Source: Mangifera indica (lineage: Eukaryota > Streptophyta > Magnoliopsida > Sapindales > Anacardiaceae). Taken from it: a stretch of DNA of 64,000 nucleotides. Under the pieces are notes generated by a model. That model worked only from the letters and a program-made list of their open reading frames with translations. It was not told the origin of the DNA and did no database searches. This document shows, piece after piece, positions 52,559 through 64,000 of this stretch. The position numbers and the translations under genes were made by a program. The stretch's first letter is position 1; every line of letters begins with the position of its first letter. The stretch spans positions 16,737,894-16,801,893 of the forward strand of contig NC_058145.1 in the NCBI RefSeq assembly GCF_011075055.1, written 5' to 3'.

Positions 52559-53554
52559 CTTGTTGATATACTTCAACATATAATATGTCATATGGAGGTT
52601 GTCTATTACCGATTGGGCGTGTTTACTATGGGTAGCCATGAACTGAGTCACGTATTGAGAGAATCCCTGATTCAGTGATGAATTAAACTAATTTTGTGCT
52701 ATGTAGTGATTGGGCCAGTTTTTCTACAATCTTGTTTTTTATGTTTCATCATGCAATTAAATTCCAGGCGTTAAGTGAATCATCTCTTGTTTCTACCACA
52801 CTGCTTTACAAAAATGAGTATGTGAAAGAAAGATAAGTCTTCTTAAGTGCTTGAAGATTCTTTTTACTTGGGAAGGTGATAATAAGAGATGGATGTTGTT
52901 TATTACCTTTCAGGGAAATCTAAATATTCATTTCTTGTTTGAAAATAAATATGAATTAATGCATATAAATCATTGTTTTAACAGAAGAGTAAAACTGATT
53001 TCATAGACTTACACGGATAATGTTTCTTAGCGATTTAGTTATCTTTTTCAGCAATTCAATTTTTCTGCTACTTTTTCAACTATTCTTCTTCTTCGGAGTT
53101 ACTGTTTACACTTTTCAACATTGTTGTTCACTAATTTGATTAAGTTGAGTTTACCATTTTGGGTTCAAATTAAACTCAAACAGACCCTTATTGGGTTTTA
53201 CCGATCAACCTAAATTCACCCTTACTCTAGCCTCTAGCTAGTAAAACGGTAAGACGTTTCCTTCAATGACTAAATTTACAGTGCAAAATATAATGTGGCA
53301 ACACAACAGTCTAAAGAAAATGTGTACCATATATATTCGAATTATGTCCCACGAACAGGGAAAAAGGAAAATTTTCACAAATGATAAGAGAAATGTAGCT
53401 TGTATATCAGTGGACACATAACCAGTTAATGGTAAATGACAGGAACCTTTTATTAGCATGCCAATGATGAGAAAAGAACCATACAACGGAGCTCCATTGT
53501 GAATTTCCATACACCGGATGCTCTCATTAATTGGCTGCACTAAGGAGGTCGAGC
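52559..53554. other. Convergent 3' regions of CCT6 and the CMC1-like gene
   Basis: 3' UTR sequence followed by AT-rich DNA. A short patch near 53160-53230 resembles an old dispersed repeat. No gene. Confidence 0.5.
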
Positions 53555-54846
53555 TTAGATTCTTGCAGCCTCCTTCCCATCCTGCTGAAGCATATATTCT
53601 CTTTTCATTTCTTCCAAGACTGTGTCATTAGTACTGCAAAAACAATCCTTGTAAGATAGTTGAATATTCTGAGTCAAATTTTCAATTTAAGCTTAATCTC
53701 CGAGGTGATTGTTGGTTCATAACTCTTATTTGAACTTATATAAGCCACCATTATCAAGATTAAACCTTTTGAAACAAATGCATACTATATGTGATAAATT
53801 TCGAAACCACAACCAACAAAAGCCACTGTAAAATCACATCCCCAAAACAACAGTTCATCCAATCATAGATGTATCATCCTTTTTTTCTGCTATCATCTTT
53901 TCTCTTAAATCTGCTTTGTATGTCAAACACAGGACAAAATAAAGGCTGCTGTTCTTTAATCATGTTCCATCACCAAGGATGGATTCAAAACAAGCCAACC
54001 AAACAAGAGCCAGCTCAACTCAGCTAGAACAGAATGTCCAGCACAAGCTCATTCAAACTGGTGAGAAGTGTTGCTGGAGAGATGGTGAATCACTAGTAAA
54101 CCCTCAAACTCGAGCCTAAGTCCACCCCTATCCATCAATATTTTACATTTTACCTAGTTTTTGGACAATTAACAATACAGTCCGTATTGTTCAGAAACAA
54201 AAGAGTTGAGCTTCACATGAATAAAGATACTGATTATGTGATGTCTCCGTAAAAACAAACAAATGCTGGAAACGACAATTTTCAGGTCACAAACAGGTTC
54301 AAACTGTACTAAGTTAACGATGGTTAAACTGATTAAGTGCAAAAACCAAAGGCTGCATCAGTGAAGAAATTTCCTACGAGTTCAAGAGGTACCCACTAAG
54401 AACTGCAAGAGAAATAGTAATGAAGAAACAATAGATCTGAACTTGAAAATAAAGTGAAAATCAATGGAAAATGGAACCAATCTCCTACATACTCATATTT
54501 TCCCTATCCACTCTAAGCACATACCAAATAAAAGCCCTAGAATATTCAATTAATACTTACTATTGATGAAGGCAATTGTTCAACTCTTTAGCTTGTTTGC
54601 GACACTGCCACACAATCGAAATCATTTTCCCGGCAGCACATTCCGCATACTTGGACGTGAAACGATCACATTCTTTTAACGCCTTCTGCTTCATTTTACT
54701 TCGTAAAGCTGTCATTTTTATTCAAAAAATGAAAAAAAAAACATGATTGCATTTTCAAAACAAAAACAAGGGTTTAGTTTACCCATAGTACCTTCTTCTA
54801 CTTTCTTCTTCACATGATTCTCACGAGCTTCCTGAACGTATCCCAT
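53555..54846 (-). CDS. CMC1-type mitochondrial intermembrane-space protein (twin CX9C)
   Basis: Exons 54846-54792, 54708-54561 and 53633-53555 give 93 residues. It starts MGYVQEARENHVKKKVEE. The two helices carry CDRFTSKYAEC and CRKQAKELNNC, a perfect pair of C-x9-C motifs (CHCH fold), and it ends KEAARI. Proteins of the CMC1/CMC2 family are oxidised by Mia40 in the intermembrane space and help assemble cytochrome c oxidase. The similarity is strongest to plant COX assembly mitochondrial protein homologues; CMC1 and CMC2 types cannot be separated with certainty here. It diverges from the 14-3-3 gene, with the two promoters sharing the interval 54847-55600. Confidence 0.88.
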
Positions 54847-56832
54847 TTGATGGAGCTTCTCTGAAAAACTGAGAACAGCCGCGAGTCTTCGAAGAGGAAG
54901 AAGAGGTACCGTGAAGGGTTGAAGGTTAAATTTGCTTATTGGGCTTTGTAGGAGGCCCAACTTAAAATATGTTTGGGTCTGAGTCCAGTTTAAGAGGCCC
55001 AAATGGAAACACGTTTGGCTCCGAGAGAGAAATAGGTTAAGCCTAAAATATAGGCCCATTTTTATGAGCGATATGCAATTTGTAGGTCAATTATAAGCAA
55101 TTTGCTCAGAGCTCACAAATGTCATCTTCACTATAAATAGTCTTTCTAAAACACTACTCGTTCAAACATGATCAAACTCCATTTATAGTAATGCCTGGCT
55201 TATTGTCTTCAATTATTCAATCACATGCCCCACTTCCTTTGATTTTTGAGACGAGAGCATCGAAAATCAGGAGAAAAGAAGACAAGAAGCGTGAAAGCAG
55301 GCCCACAACAAATGAGCAACAATGATGGGCTTTTATGAGTAAGTCGTGTGACTGCCTGTGTGAAAAAATGTGTTCTTGGAGAGTTGACGGTCAACGCCAG
55401 CGTGGCCGACTCCAAATAGATCAGCCTTCACGGAATCTCCGCTACCTTACAGTTGTCGCCTTCTCATTGGACCTCTCCTTCCTCCACTCGCTTTATTTAT
55501 TTAAACTTCATATTTCTACTCTCGTACAAAACAATTAGATCCCCGTCCGTGTTCGAAATCCCTTTATACGGTGCGTTTTACACTCCTCCCTTCCCTGTCT
55601 TTCTCTCTAGGGTTAGTCAATGTTTTCAGATCTTCTACTTCATTTTTTTTTTTGTACTTTCTCGTTTGTTGTTATTGATTTTTTCTGATTAGATCCGAAG
55701 GTGTTGTTTGACTGATCTTTTGTTTCGGTTCTTGATGTACTTGATTTTAGTGTTTGTTGATTTGATCTGTTAAGGTGTGGTCTTGTGGTAGATCTATTTG
55801 TTGTTACTTGTTGATATCTGTTTGGTTGCCGAGTAACTGTTAGAAGCGGAGAGAAATTGATTATTTGATTTTGAGTTTTCTCCCTAATAACTATTGAGAA
55901 ACTGAGAAACAAAGATTTGTGAGTTGAAATTAGTTTTGAGAGTGCTATTTGAGCTGTTTAATTCTTCATGTGACAGAGTGATCCCTTTTTTACTTCTTTA
56001 GATCTGCTTGGCTGCAGAGAAAATGTTTGAGAGGAAGAGAAATTTGTTATACAACTTTGATTTTCTTTAGTTGTTGAGACCGAAAAAATAAATTTGTAGT
56101 TTAAATTAGTTTAATGTTGCTGTTTTAGCTTATGAGGCTTGAGTTCGTAAGATGATTTGAGGTTTTGTTCCTTCTTATGTATTTATAGACCAAGGAAATG
56201 TTGTCAGCAAAGAGAATCCGACTCATTGGCTTGGTTTTTTAATTATCAAGACTGATGCTAGCAGAGCTATAGTCCAAACTGAGATTATTATTTAGGCTTC
56301 ATGATGCTTGATTTTAGCTTATTTTGTGTGGTTTTTTCTTTTGGATTTTTTGAAACCTACAAAATGCTAAGAATGAAAGGAATTGGTGTTATCTATTTGA
56401 AAATGTGAAGTTCTACCTGAATGAACTTGATGTGACTTTTTGGTTCACTTGAGTTTCTGTATTACTTTTAAATCATGATACAAGATGAGATTTTATTGTT
56501 TTATGTTAGTGATATCGACCAGAGAACTATAGATTTTGATCTGTATTCTTGATGAGAATGTGTTGGAGAATTGAAGGAAATCATTATTTGTTTAAGATGC
56601 TTAATAAAAGAAAGGTCTTTAAGTTATTTGATATAACCAGCTATCAATTGAGGATAATTGGTGAACTTGTTAGATTTGTTGTGTTATATATTCTTAATGC
56701 TATGTGACACCATGCATATATTTAAGTCAGAAGACATCTGATTTACTGATTTATAAGGCATAAATCAGTTTTATGAGTAGAAACTAACTGAAATCACCTT
56801 GCAGCATTACATTTTAGATTGATATAGCAAAG
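54847..56832 (+). other. Shared promoter interval and leader intron of the 14-3-3 gene
   Basis: Bases 54847-55600 lie between two divergent genes. From about 55560 the sequence reads as a CT-rich leader (TCCCTTCCCTGTCTTTCTCT). The 14-3-3 coding exon is preceded by an acceptor (CACCTTGCAG ending at 56804) and 28 bp of leader, so a 5' UTR intron of roughly 1.1-1.2 kb is likely. The exact donor is uncertain (candidates near 55611 and 55698). Confidence 0.5.
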
Positions 56833-58674
<1,842 letters not shown>

Positions 58675-59218
58675 AGCGACAGGCAGCAGTGATGAGTTTC
58701 AGTTGATAGGATATGTACTCTATATCTTTATCTTGTGGCTTTAAATCGACTTGGACAAAATGTTCCAACTGATTGTAAACTAGCTTAAATTATTGATCAG
58801 AAGAATTTGGTTTGGCTTTCATGTAGCTTTTTGAGTGCACTGCTGGGTTTTGTCTAAATCAGTTGTTCTCAAGCTCATTAAATTGAGAATTTCCGGTGCT
58901 TGATTGAGTTACGGATTACATCTTCCTTCATCTTGGTAATTTAGGTTTTAACCAAGTGGAGGCAAAGATGGAACTGTATATGTTGTGCCATGCCATGTCA
59001 ATGGTGTATCTGGTTCTTAGTTGTCTTTGAGACCACTGCCTTCGGCGAGAAAGCTTGTGGTGTGGCGTATGCTACGTAGTCGTTGCCTTGTGGAAGAAGG
59101 TGATACTTCTTCAATCTCACACTTGGGTTAGCATTTGTTTTGGGCTTGTGATTGGAAGTCTCTTGTAGTTTTATCCGTAAGGCTATAATTAGTTTGTTAC
59201 TTTTAGTGTTAAAAGAAG

Positions 59219-59933
59219 GGCCAAGGATTATATACCACCCAAGTTTGAATGCGCTTTTAAACTAGCGTAGTTTCACTCATGAATTATCTATTATTAAATT
59301 TTTTTGTTATTAAATTTTTTTGTTATAGATAAGAGAAAAATTGTTATTTTATTTAATAATATTAAAAAAATATAAAATTTATTATATTTTCTCTCATAAA
59401 TTTTAAAAATTAATAATTTTATCTATGTATAAAATTTTTTAATTTTAAAAGGTTATTTTTCTCTTTTCCCAATCCTTAAGTTTGTGTTTTCACCCTTTGG
59501 CAACTATCTTTGATGCTAATGGCCTCCCTTCTTTACTTTAAATCATTGTCGGTTCTATCCTTTGTCAAAAACCTAGATGAATTGTCATTTGGACGACGAT
59601 GCATCCAAACAACTTATTTGGACGCGTTGTTGTCGAAACTATTATCCAGACATGTTGACAACATCAAATGATTTGTTTGGAGTTGTCGATGTGTTTAAAT
59701 TTGACAAAATCTAGTGCAATCGACGGTCGTTGACGCTGGAGATAATGGTTAGAGAAGTGAAAAATAAAACCTTAGGTTTGAAAAAAAAAAATAATAAATT
59801 TTATATTTTTTAACATTATTAATAAAATAATATTTTTATTTTTATTTTTAACGAAAAATTTTAATGTCAATTAATTTATGAATATAATTTTAAATTTTTT
59901 AAATTTCATCCTTTTGGAAATAGTCCATTGGCA
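59219..59933. mobile_element. Mutator-like non-autonomous element, copy B
   Basis: 715 bp. The left tip reads GGCCAAGGATTATATACCAC and the right tip, reverse complemented, TGCCAATGGACTATTTCC. It is flanked by TAAAAGAAG (59210-59218) and TAAAAGAAA (59934-59942), a 9-bp duplication with one mismatch. The interior 59570-59720 has hairpin-rich TTTGGACG/CATCCAAA repeats like those of copy C at 5370-5540. No coding capacity. Confidence 0.7.
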
Positions 59934-60239
59934 TAAAAGAAAAAAAGTTCTAAGATCAGAGTTTTAACTAGTGGTGAATGAGTCACTGGGTAAAATTCGT
60001 ACGTGCTGATGAAAAGGATATCAATCAGCATAATGGACATGCTGAAGAAAATGTGGAACAACATAAATGACAGAAGTTCACATCGATGTACGACACGGCA
60101 TATGGTAACTTTCCACTTTTCTTCCCCACTACCACTTTGCCAGCATTCATACGCAACACACACTAGATGCGATTACACACAAACGCCATCTAATCAAATT
60201 CGCACAACCCAACTGGGCGTTGTGCGTTGTGCGACGCCG

Positions 60240-60249
60240 TATATAAATA
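60240..60249 (+). promoter_or_regulatory. TATA box of the RCC1-family gene
   Basis: TATATAAATA lies 56 bp upstream of the ATG at 60296, after a GC-rich patch (TGTGCGTTGTGCGACGCCG). It indicates the pseudogene still has its core promoter. Confidence 0.5.
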
Positions 60250-60295
60250 TAAAAACCCCACTTCTGTATTTTGTTTTAGTTACACTGCTCAACTC

Positions 60296-63200
60296 ATGGC
60301 TGCCACTACACCTCTTATTGCTTGGTCTCTGTCTAATTCTCTTCCACATTCTGCTTCTTCTTTGGGTATTTCTTGTTCCCTTTCTAACGCTTTTTACTAC
60401 ATTTCGGGGGCTCGGGAGAAGACGGGCAATTAAGAATAGGAAACAACGAAGAGAAAGAATGGGTTTGCGTTGTCAAAACTCTTGAGCCTTTCAAAGTGCG
60501 TTCTGTCGTTGCTGGTAGCCGTAACTCCCTCGCTATCTGTGTCGACGGCAAGATTGTTGAGCTTTTCTTCTGCAATGATGTGGATTATTTGTATGTAAAA
60601 ATGTGTGTTCATATATATATATATATGGAATTTTAGTTAGTGATGTGAGCGTTGTTTTGTTTTCTACCAGTTGTTTACTTGGGGATGGAACCAGAGAGGG
60701 ACCTTAGGTCACCCACCTGAGACCAAGACTGAAAACGTTCCCACTGAGGTCAAGGATCTCGCTAATGTCAAAATTGTTCAGGTAATTATAGTTCTTCTTT
60801 TGGATAACGAAAACGCTCGATATTGGGTTTAAGTTATTTGAAGTTGAATTTTTTACTTTTTGGCGTCTTGATTTTTAGGCTGCTATTGGTGGATGGCATT
60901 GTTTGGCTGTTGATGATCAAGGCCGTGCCTGTGCTTGGGGTATATAAATTCGGAACTTTATGCATCTAATAGAGCAAAAGAAGTTACTTGATTGATAAAA
61001 AATTGACGAGGGGCTCTCATATATACATCTGTGGGAAATTAGCGTGGGTTGTAAGTGAGTTGAATGCAACTATGTGAAGTGTGTTTGGTGCAGGTGGGAA
61101 TGAGTATGGTCAGTGTGGTGAAGAACCTGAGCGAAAAGATGACAGTGGTAGACCTTTGAGGAGGGACATAGTGATTCCTCAGCAATGTGCCCCAAAGCTT
61201 GTTGTTCGCCAGGTGATTTGCTCATAGTAATTTGTATATTTTGGATTAGAGGAGTTGTCTGTTTTTCTCTTGTTTCTCAGTGTTTTGTTTGGATACTTTT
61301 TGCAGTATACCTATTTGGGTTATTGTTAATCTGTGCTTTTAGCATAAACTTAGTTTGTCCTCTTTAGAGATTCTTCCGTTCAAACCATGTTTCATAGTCA
61401 TACACTTGACATGGATTCTACTTCCAATTTTGATAACACTGTGGATGGCTAAAATCTACCAGTTGTGTTGATGTGTAGCTATGCTTCACATATTCTGTGG
61501 TATTGCTTTGACATTGCGATGATAGAATTGAGTTAAAGGTTTTTATTTGGCCTTTCTCATCTATGGATACTTAAACATTTTATCTGGTTGATGTCTCCCA
61601 CATTGAGGACCACTGGTACACTGCACTTGTAGCATGAATTTTATTTACGTTAACACGTTATTTTATTATCATTTTTATGTAATTATAATAATAACACAAG
61701 ATTAATAAGTTTCTCACTCTGCTGTGGTTAGAATTTCCTCACCTTCACCTGACTTATGTATTTACTTCTTTTGTATGTTTGTTATTTATGAAGTGCCTTT
61801 CTTTAGATCAATTTGTGCTACTCTCTAATTGCTAATATGATAGGTTGCTGCAGGGGGAACCCATTCTGTGGTGCTTACACGCGAGGGACATGTATGGACC
61901 TGGGGTCAGCCGTGGCCTCCTGGAGACATGTATGGTCTTCAATTTAATTCTTCAACATTATTTCCATGCAAGTTTCACCTTTATTACTTGCTGCATGCTT
62001 CTAATATGTGTTCCCTGCAGAAAACAATTTTTTATTCCTGTATGAGTACAAGGGCTTGAAAAGGTGAGGCTCATTGCTGTCGGGGCATTTCATAATTTGG
62101 CTTTCCAGGAGGATGGAACATTGTGGGCATGGGCTAACAATGAATATGGGCAACTTGGTACAGGGGATACCCAAACAAGATTGCAACCTATTCCTGTCAA
62201 AGGACTCTCAGGTCTAACTTTGGTATGTATTAAATGGTTAAATCCTTGCTTTTTATTTTTTAAATTTCTATTTTTGGTTTTTTATCAATATTATCATTTG
62301 AAGCAAGCATGTATATAGTACTGTCAGTTTCATTTTGGTTTATACCTGGTAAATTGGTGTGACCTATTGAGAAAACTTGTTTGTTAAATTGAGTTAGTTT
62401 TGTAAAAATTTTCTTGTACAAAGGATTAAAAAGAACCTTTCATTTAGATTTGTCATTATAACAAAAGTTCTGTCAAGATTGGAAAATTCTGGAAGAGTTT
62501 GGTTGTTGAAACTGTTACTTTAAGATCTTGTGTTGAACTGATGCAATTACCACAGTGCATGTTGTATGTCTGCACTTTGACTTGGATTGATTTCTGCCAG
62601 TGCAAATGCTGAATCCTGCTACTTAATATGCAGTTGTTTGGAGTCTGAATGCATCAATAGAACAAGGGTTCAATGAATGTTATCCCTGTTGGTCAATCAA
62701 ATTCCTATGGTTAAATATAAACTTGACCACTTTTCTTCTCTGTCATGTTCTAATTTAAGGACTGAAGTAAGAGCTCCTTAGATATACAAGTTTGCGATCA
62801 TAAATAATATCTTTTCTTTTTTAATATAGCAACTTAAGAGTTTGAGAAGGGATTATGTTGTAGTTGTTTTTCTGTAAGATTATGACATACCTATGTGTTG
62901 GGTGGGTTGATTAATGTTTAGCTGTGATTTATGTATAGATGAATGCTAACTGAGATAAAATGCTCTAAAAAGAAGTGTTGTCTATTTTTCTAGTCACTTT
63001 GATTCTCCATGGCTTTGTTGGGCAGAGGTGTTGTCTGGACCTTTTTCATTTAAAATTTCAATTTACTATTCTTGAATTTTGGTTTTCAGTATGTTGCTAA
63101 GATGGTGCACTATAGCAAATCTTTTGTGCATCATGATTACTATTACTTTTCAATTTTAATAGTCTGATTGACTGTCTATCTGTATGCCAAATAGGTTGAT

Positions 63201-64000
63201 ATTGCTGCTGGGGGGATGGCATTCTTTTGCATTGACTGATGATGGGGAGGTTCTGCTTTCTTTTTATTTGTTAAGGATGTTATCTTTTTATTTATGTTTT
63301 AATCGTGTGTTCTTTTAAGAATTGTTACTAGCATGCTCATTCTCTGCTATAAAGTACTGCATTCTAGTAACTGTAACTTCAGCAGCTACAAATACATGGG
63401 GATTTGCTGGCGAATTGTTGGATTTCCAATGATGATATTTATGTCATTGGACATTGAAATTCCTTGATAATATGTATTAAAATACCATTCAATGTTGTAT
63501 TTGATTGTTATGTTTAGTTCACAGTAGAGCTTGAAGGTGACTGGGTAGGCATGAAAATGAGAGAGATTTTGTTTCACTCATTTTACTGCTTATAAACTGT
63601 AATGACCATTAATGTTAAAGCCGTAAGAAACGACAAATATAATTTGTTACCTTAGTTGTCTGTTGTATTCATTGAACATTCTTCATCTGAATTGTGATAC
63701 ATTATTATAGCAAATAGATATTGAGTTCTGAATGTTGTGAAACATGTAGATTGTCAGTTGAAATTAACTTATATTGATGTCTGATTTAGGTGTATGGTTG
63801 GGGAAGAGGTGAACATGGGAGACTTGGATATGGGGATAATGACAAGAGCAGTGAAATGGTGCCCTAACGGGTTCAACTTTTAGCTGGGGAGGACATTGTT
63901 CAGGTAGTACTAATTAACTATTCTAAGTTTATCTCTGATTGGGTTAGTTGGACCACGGGCTGTTAAAAGGCTTGTGATGGACATGTAGTTAGTCCAAAAG
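60296..64000 (+). pseudogene. RCC1-family (UVR8-related, At5g16040-like) pseudogene with introns, continues past the right edge
   Basis: Exons by homology: 60296-60324, 60408-60552, 60671-60781, 60879-60939, 61094-61212, 61844-61929, 62021-62222, 63195-63249 and 63790-63903. Repeats of the RCC1 beta-propeller are clear: GSGEDGQL, LFTWGWNQRGTLGHPPETKT, GGNEYGQCGEEP, HVWTWGQPWPPGD, NEYGQLGTGDTQ, VYGWGRGEHGRLG. Lesions: the intron 1 acceptor reads GG not AG (60406-60407); the intron 2 donor reads AT not GT (60553); TGA at 62043-62045, where relatives have Arg; a sixth G in the run 60 bp-exon at 63210-63215 shifts frame; TAA at 63865-63867, where relatives have Gln. Introns are kept, so it is a duplicated or decayed gene, not a retrocopy. 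Members are predicted propeller proteins; UVR8 is the UV-B receptor, but this subgroup's role is unclear. Confidence 0.87.

Overview
The window looks like nuclear DNA of a flowering plant, most likely a eudicot. It is AT-rich, has GT-AG introns of about 80 bp to over 1 kb, and carries plant families (CYP735A, plastid PSRP-3, 14-3-3, RAD23, CXE carboxylesterase). It also holds a Copia retrotransposon primed by initiator Met-tRNA and several kinds of MITE. The species cannot be told from sequence alone. Family names come from protein similarity recalled without a database search. Exon borders were set by hand from splice sites, reading phase and family alignment.

Layout, left to right. 1-1814 (-): cytokinin hydroxylase CYP735A, cut by the left edge before its heme loop. 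1.9-10.3 kb: AT-rich intergenic DNA with MITEs. 10.3-10.6 kb (-): the first exon of ALG6, frameshifted, with no further exon. 12.96-23.03 kb (+): a complete 12-exon RAD23 gene whose first intron holds a young Copia element (14056-18601) with 214-bp LTRs, a 5-bp target duplication and an open pol frame that lacks the capsid part of gag. 25.06-26.53 kb (+): an IST1-like ESCRT gene with an apparently shortened C terminus. 27.39-28.64 kb (-): plastid ribosomal protein PSRP-3. 29.8-30.1 kb (-): an inverted fragment of the neighbouring reductase. 30.62-33.08 kb (+): a 2-alkenal/double-bond reductase with a MITE against one splice acceptor and an extended C terminus. 34.08-34.85 kb (+): a secreted cysteine-rich peptide. 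36.66-37.22 kb (+): a possible two-exon small protein, followed by a decayed satellite of about 62 bp. 40.2-40.4 kb (-): the first exon of SWEETIE (HEATR5-like) only. 41.5-42.5 kb (-): a CXE carboxylesterase broken by two frameshifts. 45.7-46.0 kb (-): an unrecognised membrane-anchored frame. 47.14-52.56 kb (+): a complete 15-exon CCT6 (TCP-1 zeta). 53.56-54.85 kb (-): a CMC1-type twin CX9C protein. 56.83-58.67 kb (+): a 14-3-3 gene with a leader intron and a copied exon piece in intron 2. 60.3-64.0 kb (+): an RCC1-family pseudogene with at least five lesions, running off the right edge.

The genes do not form a pathway; they are ordinary neighbours, most of them housekeeping. The unusual part is the decay and rearrangement between them: 5'-end-only gene fragments, broken genes that keep their introns, a reductase altered at both a splice acceptor and its stop codon, and MITEs with clear target duplications (3 bp for a PIF/Harbinger-like family, 9 bp for a Mutator-like family). 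I saw no tRNA or rRNA gene, no CRISPR array and no clear new multi-gene system.
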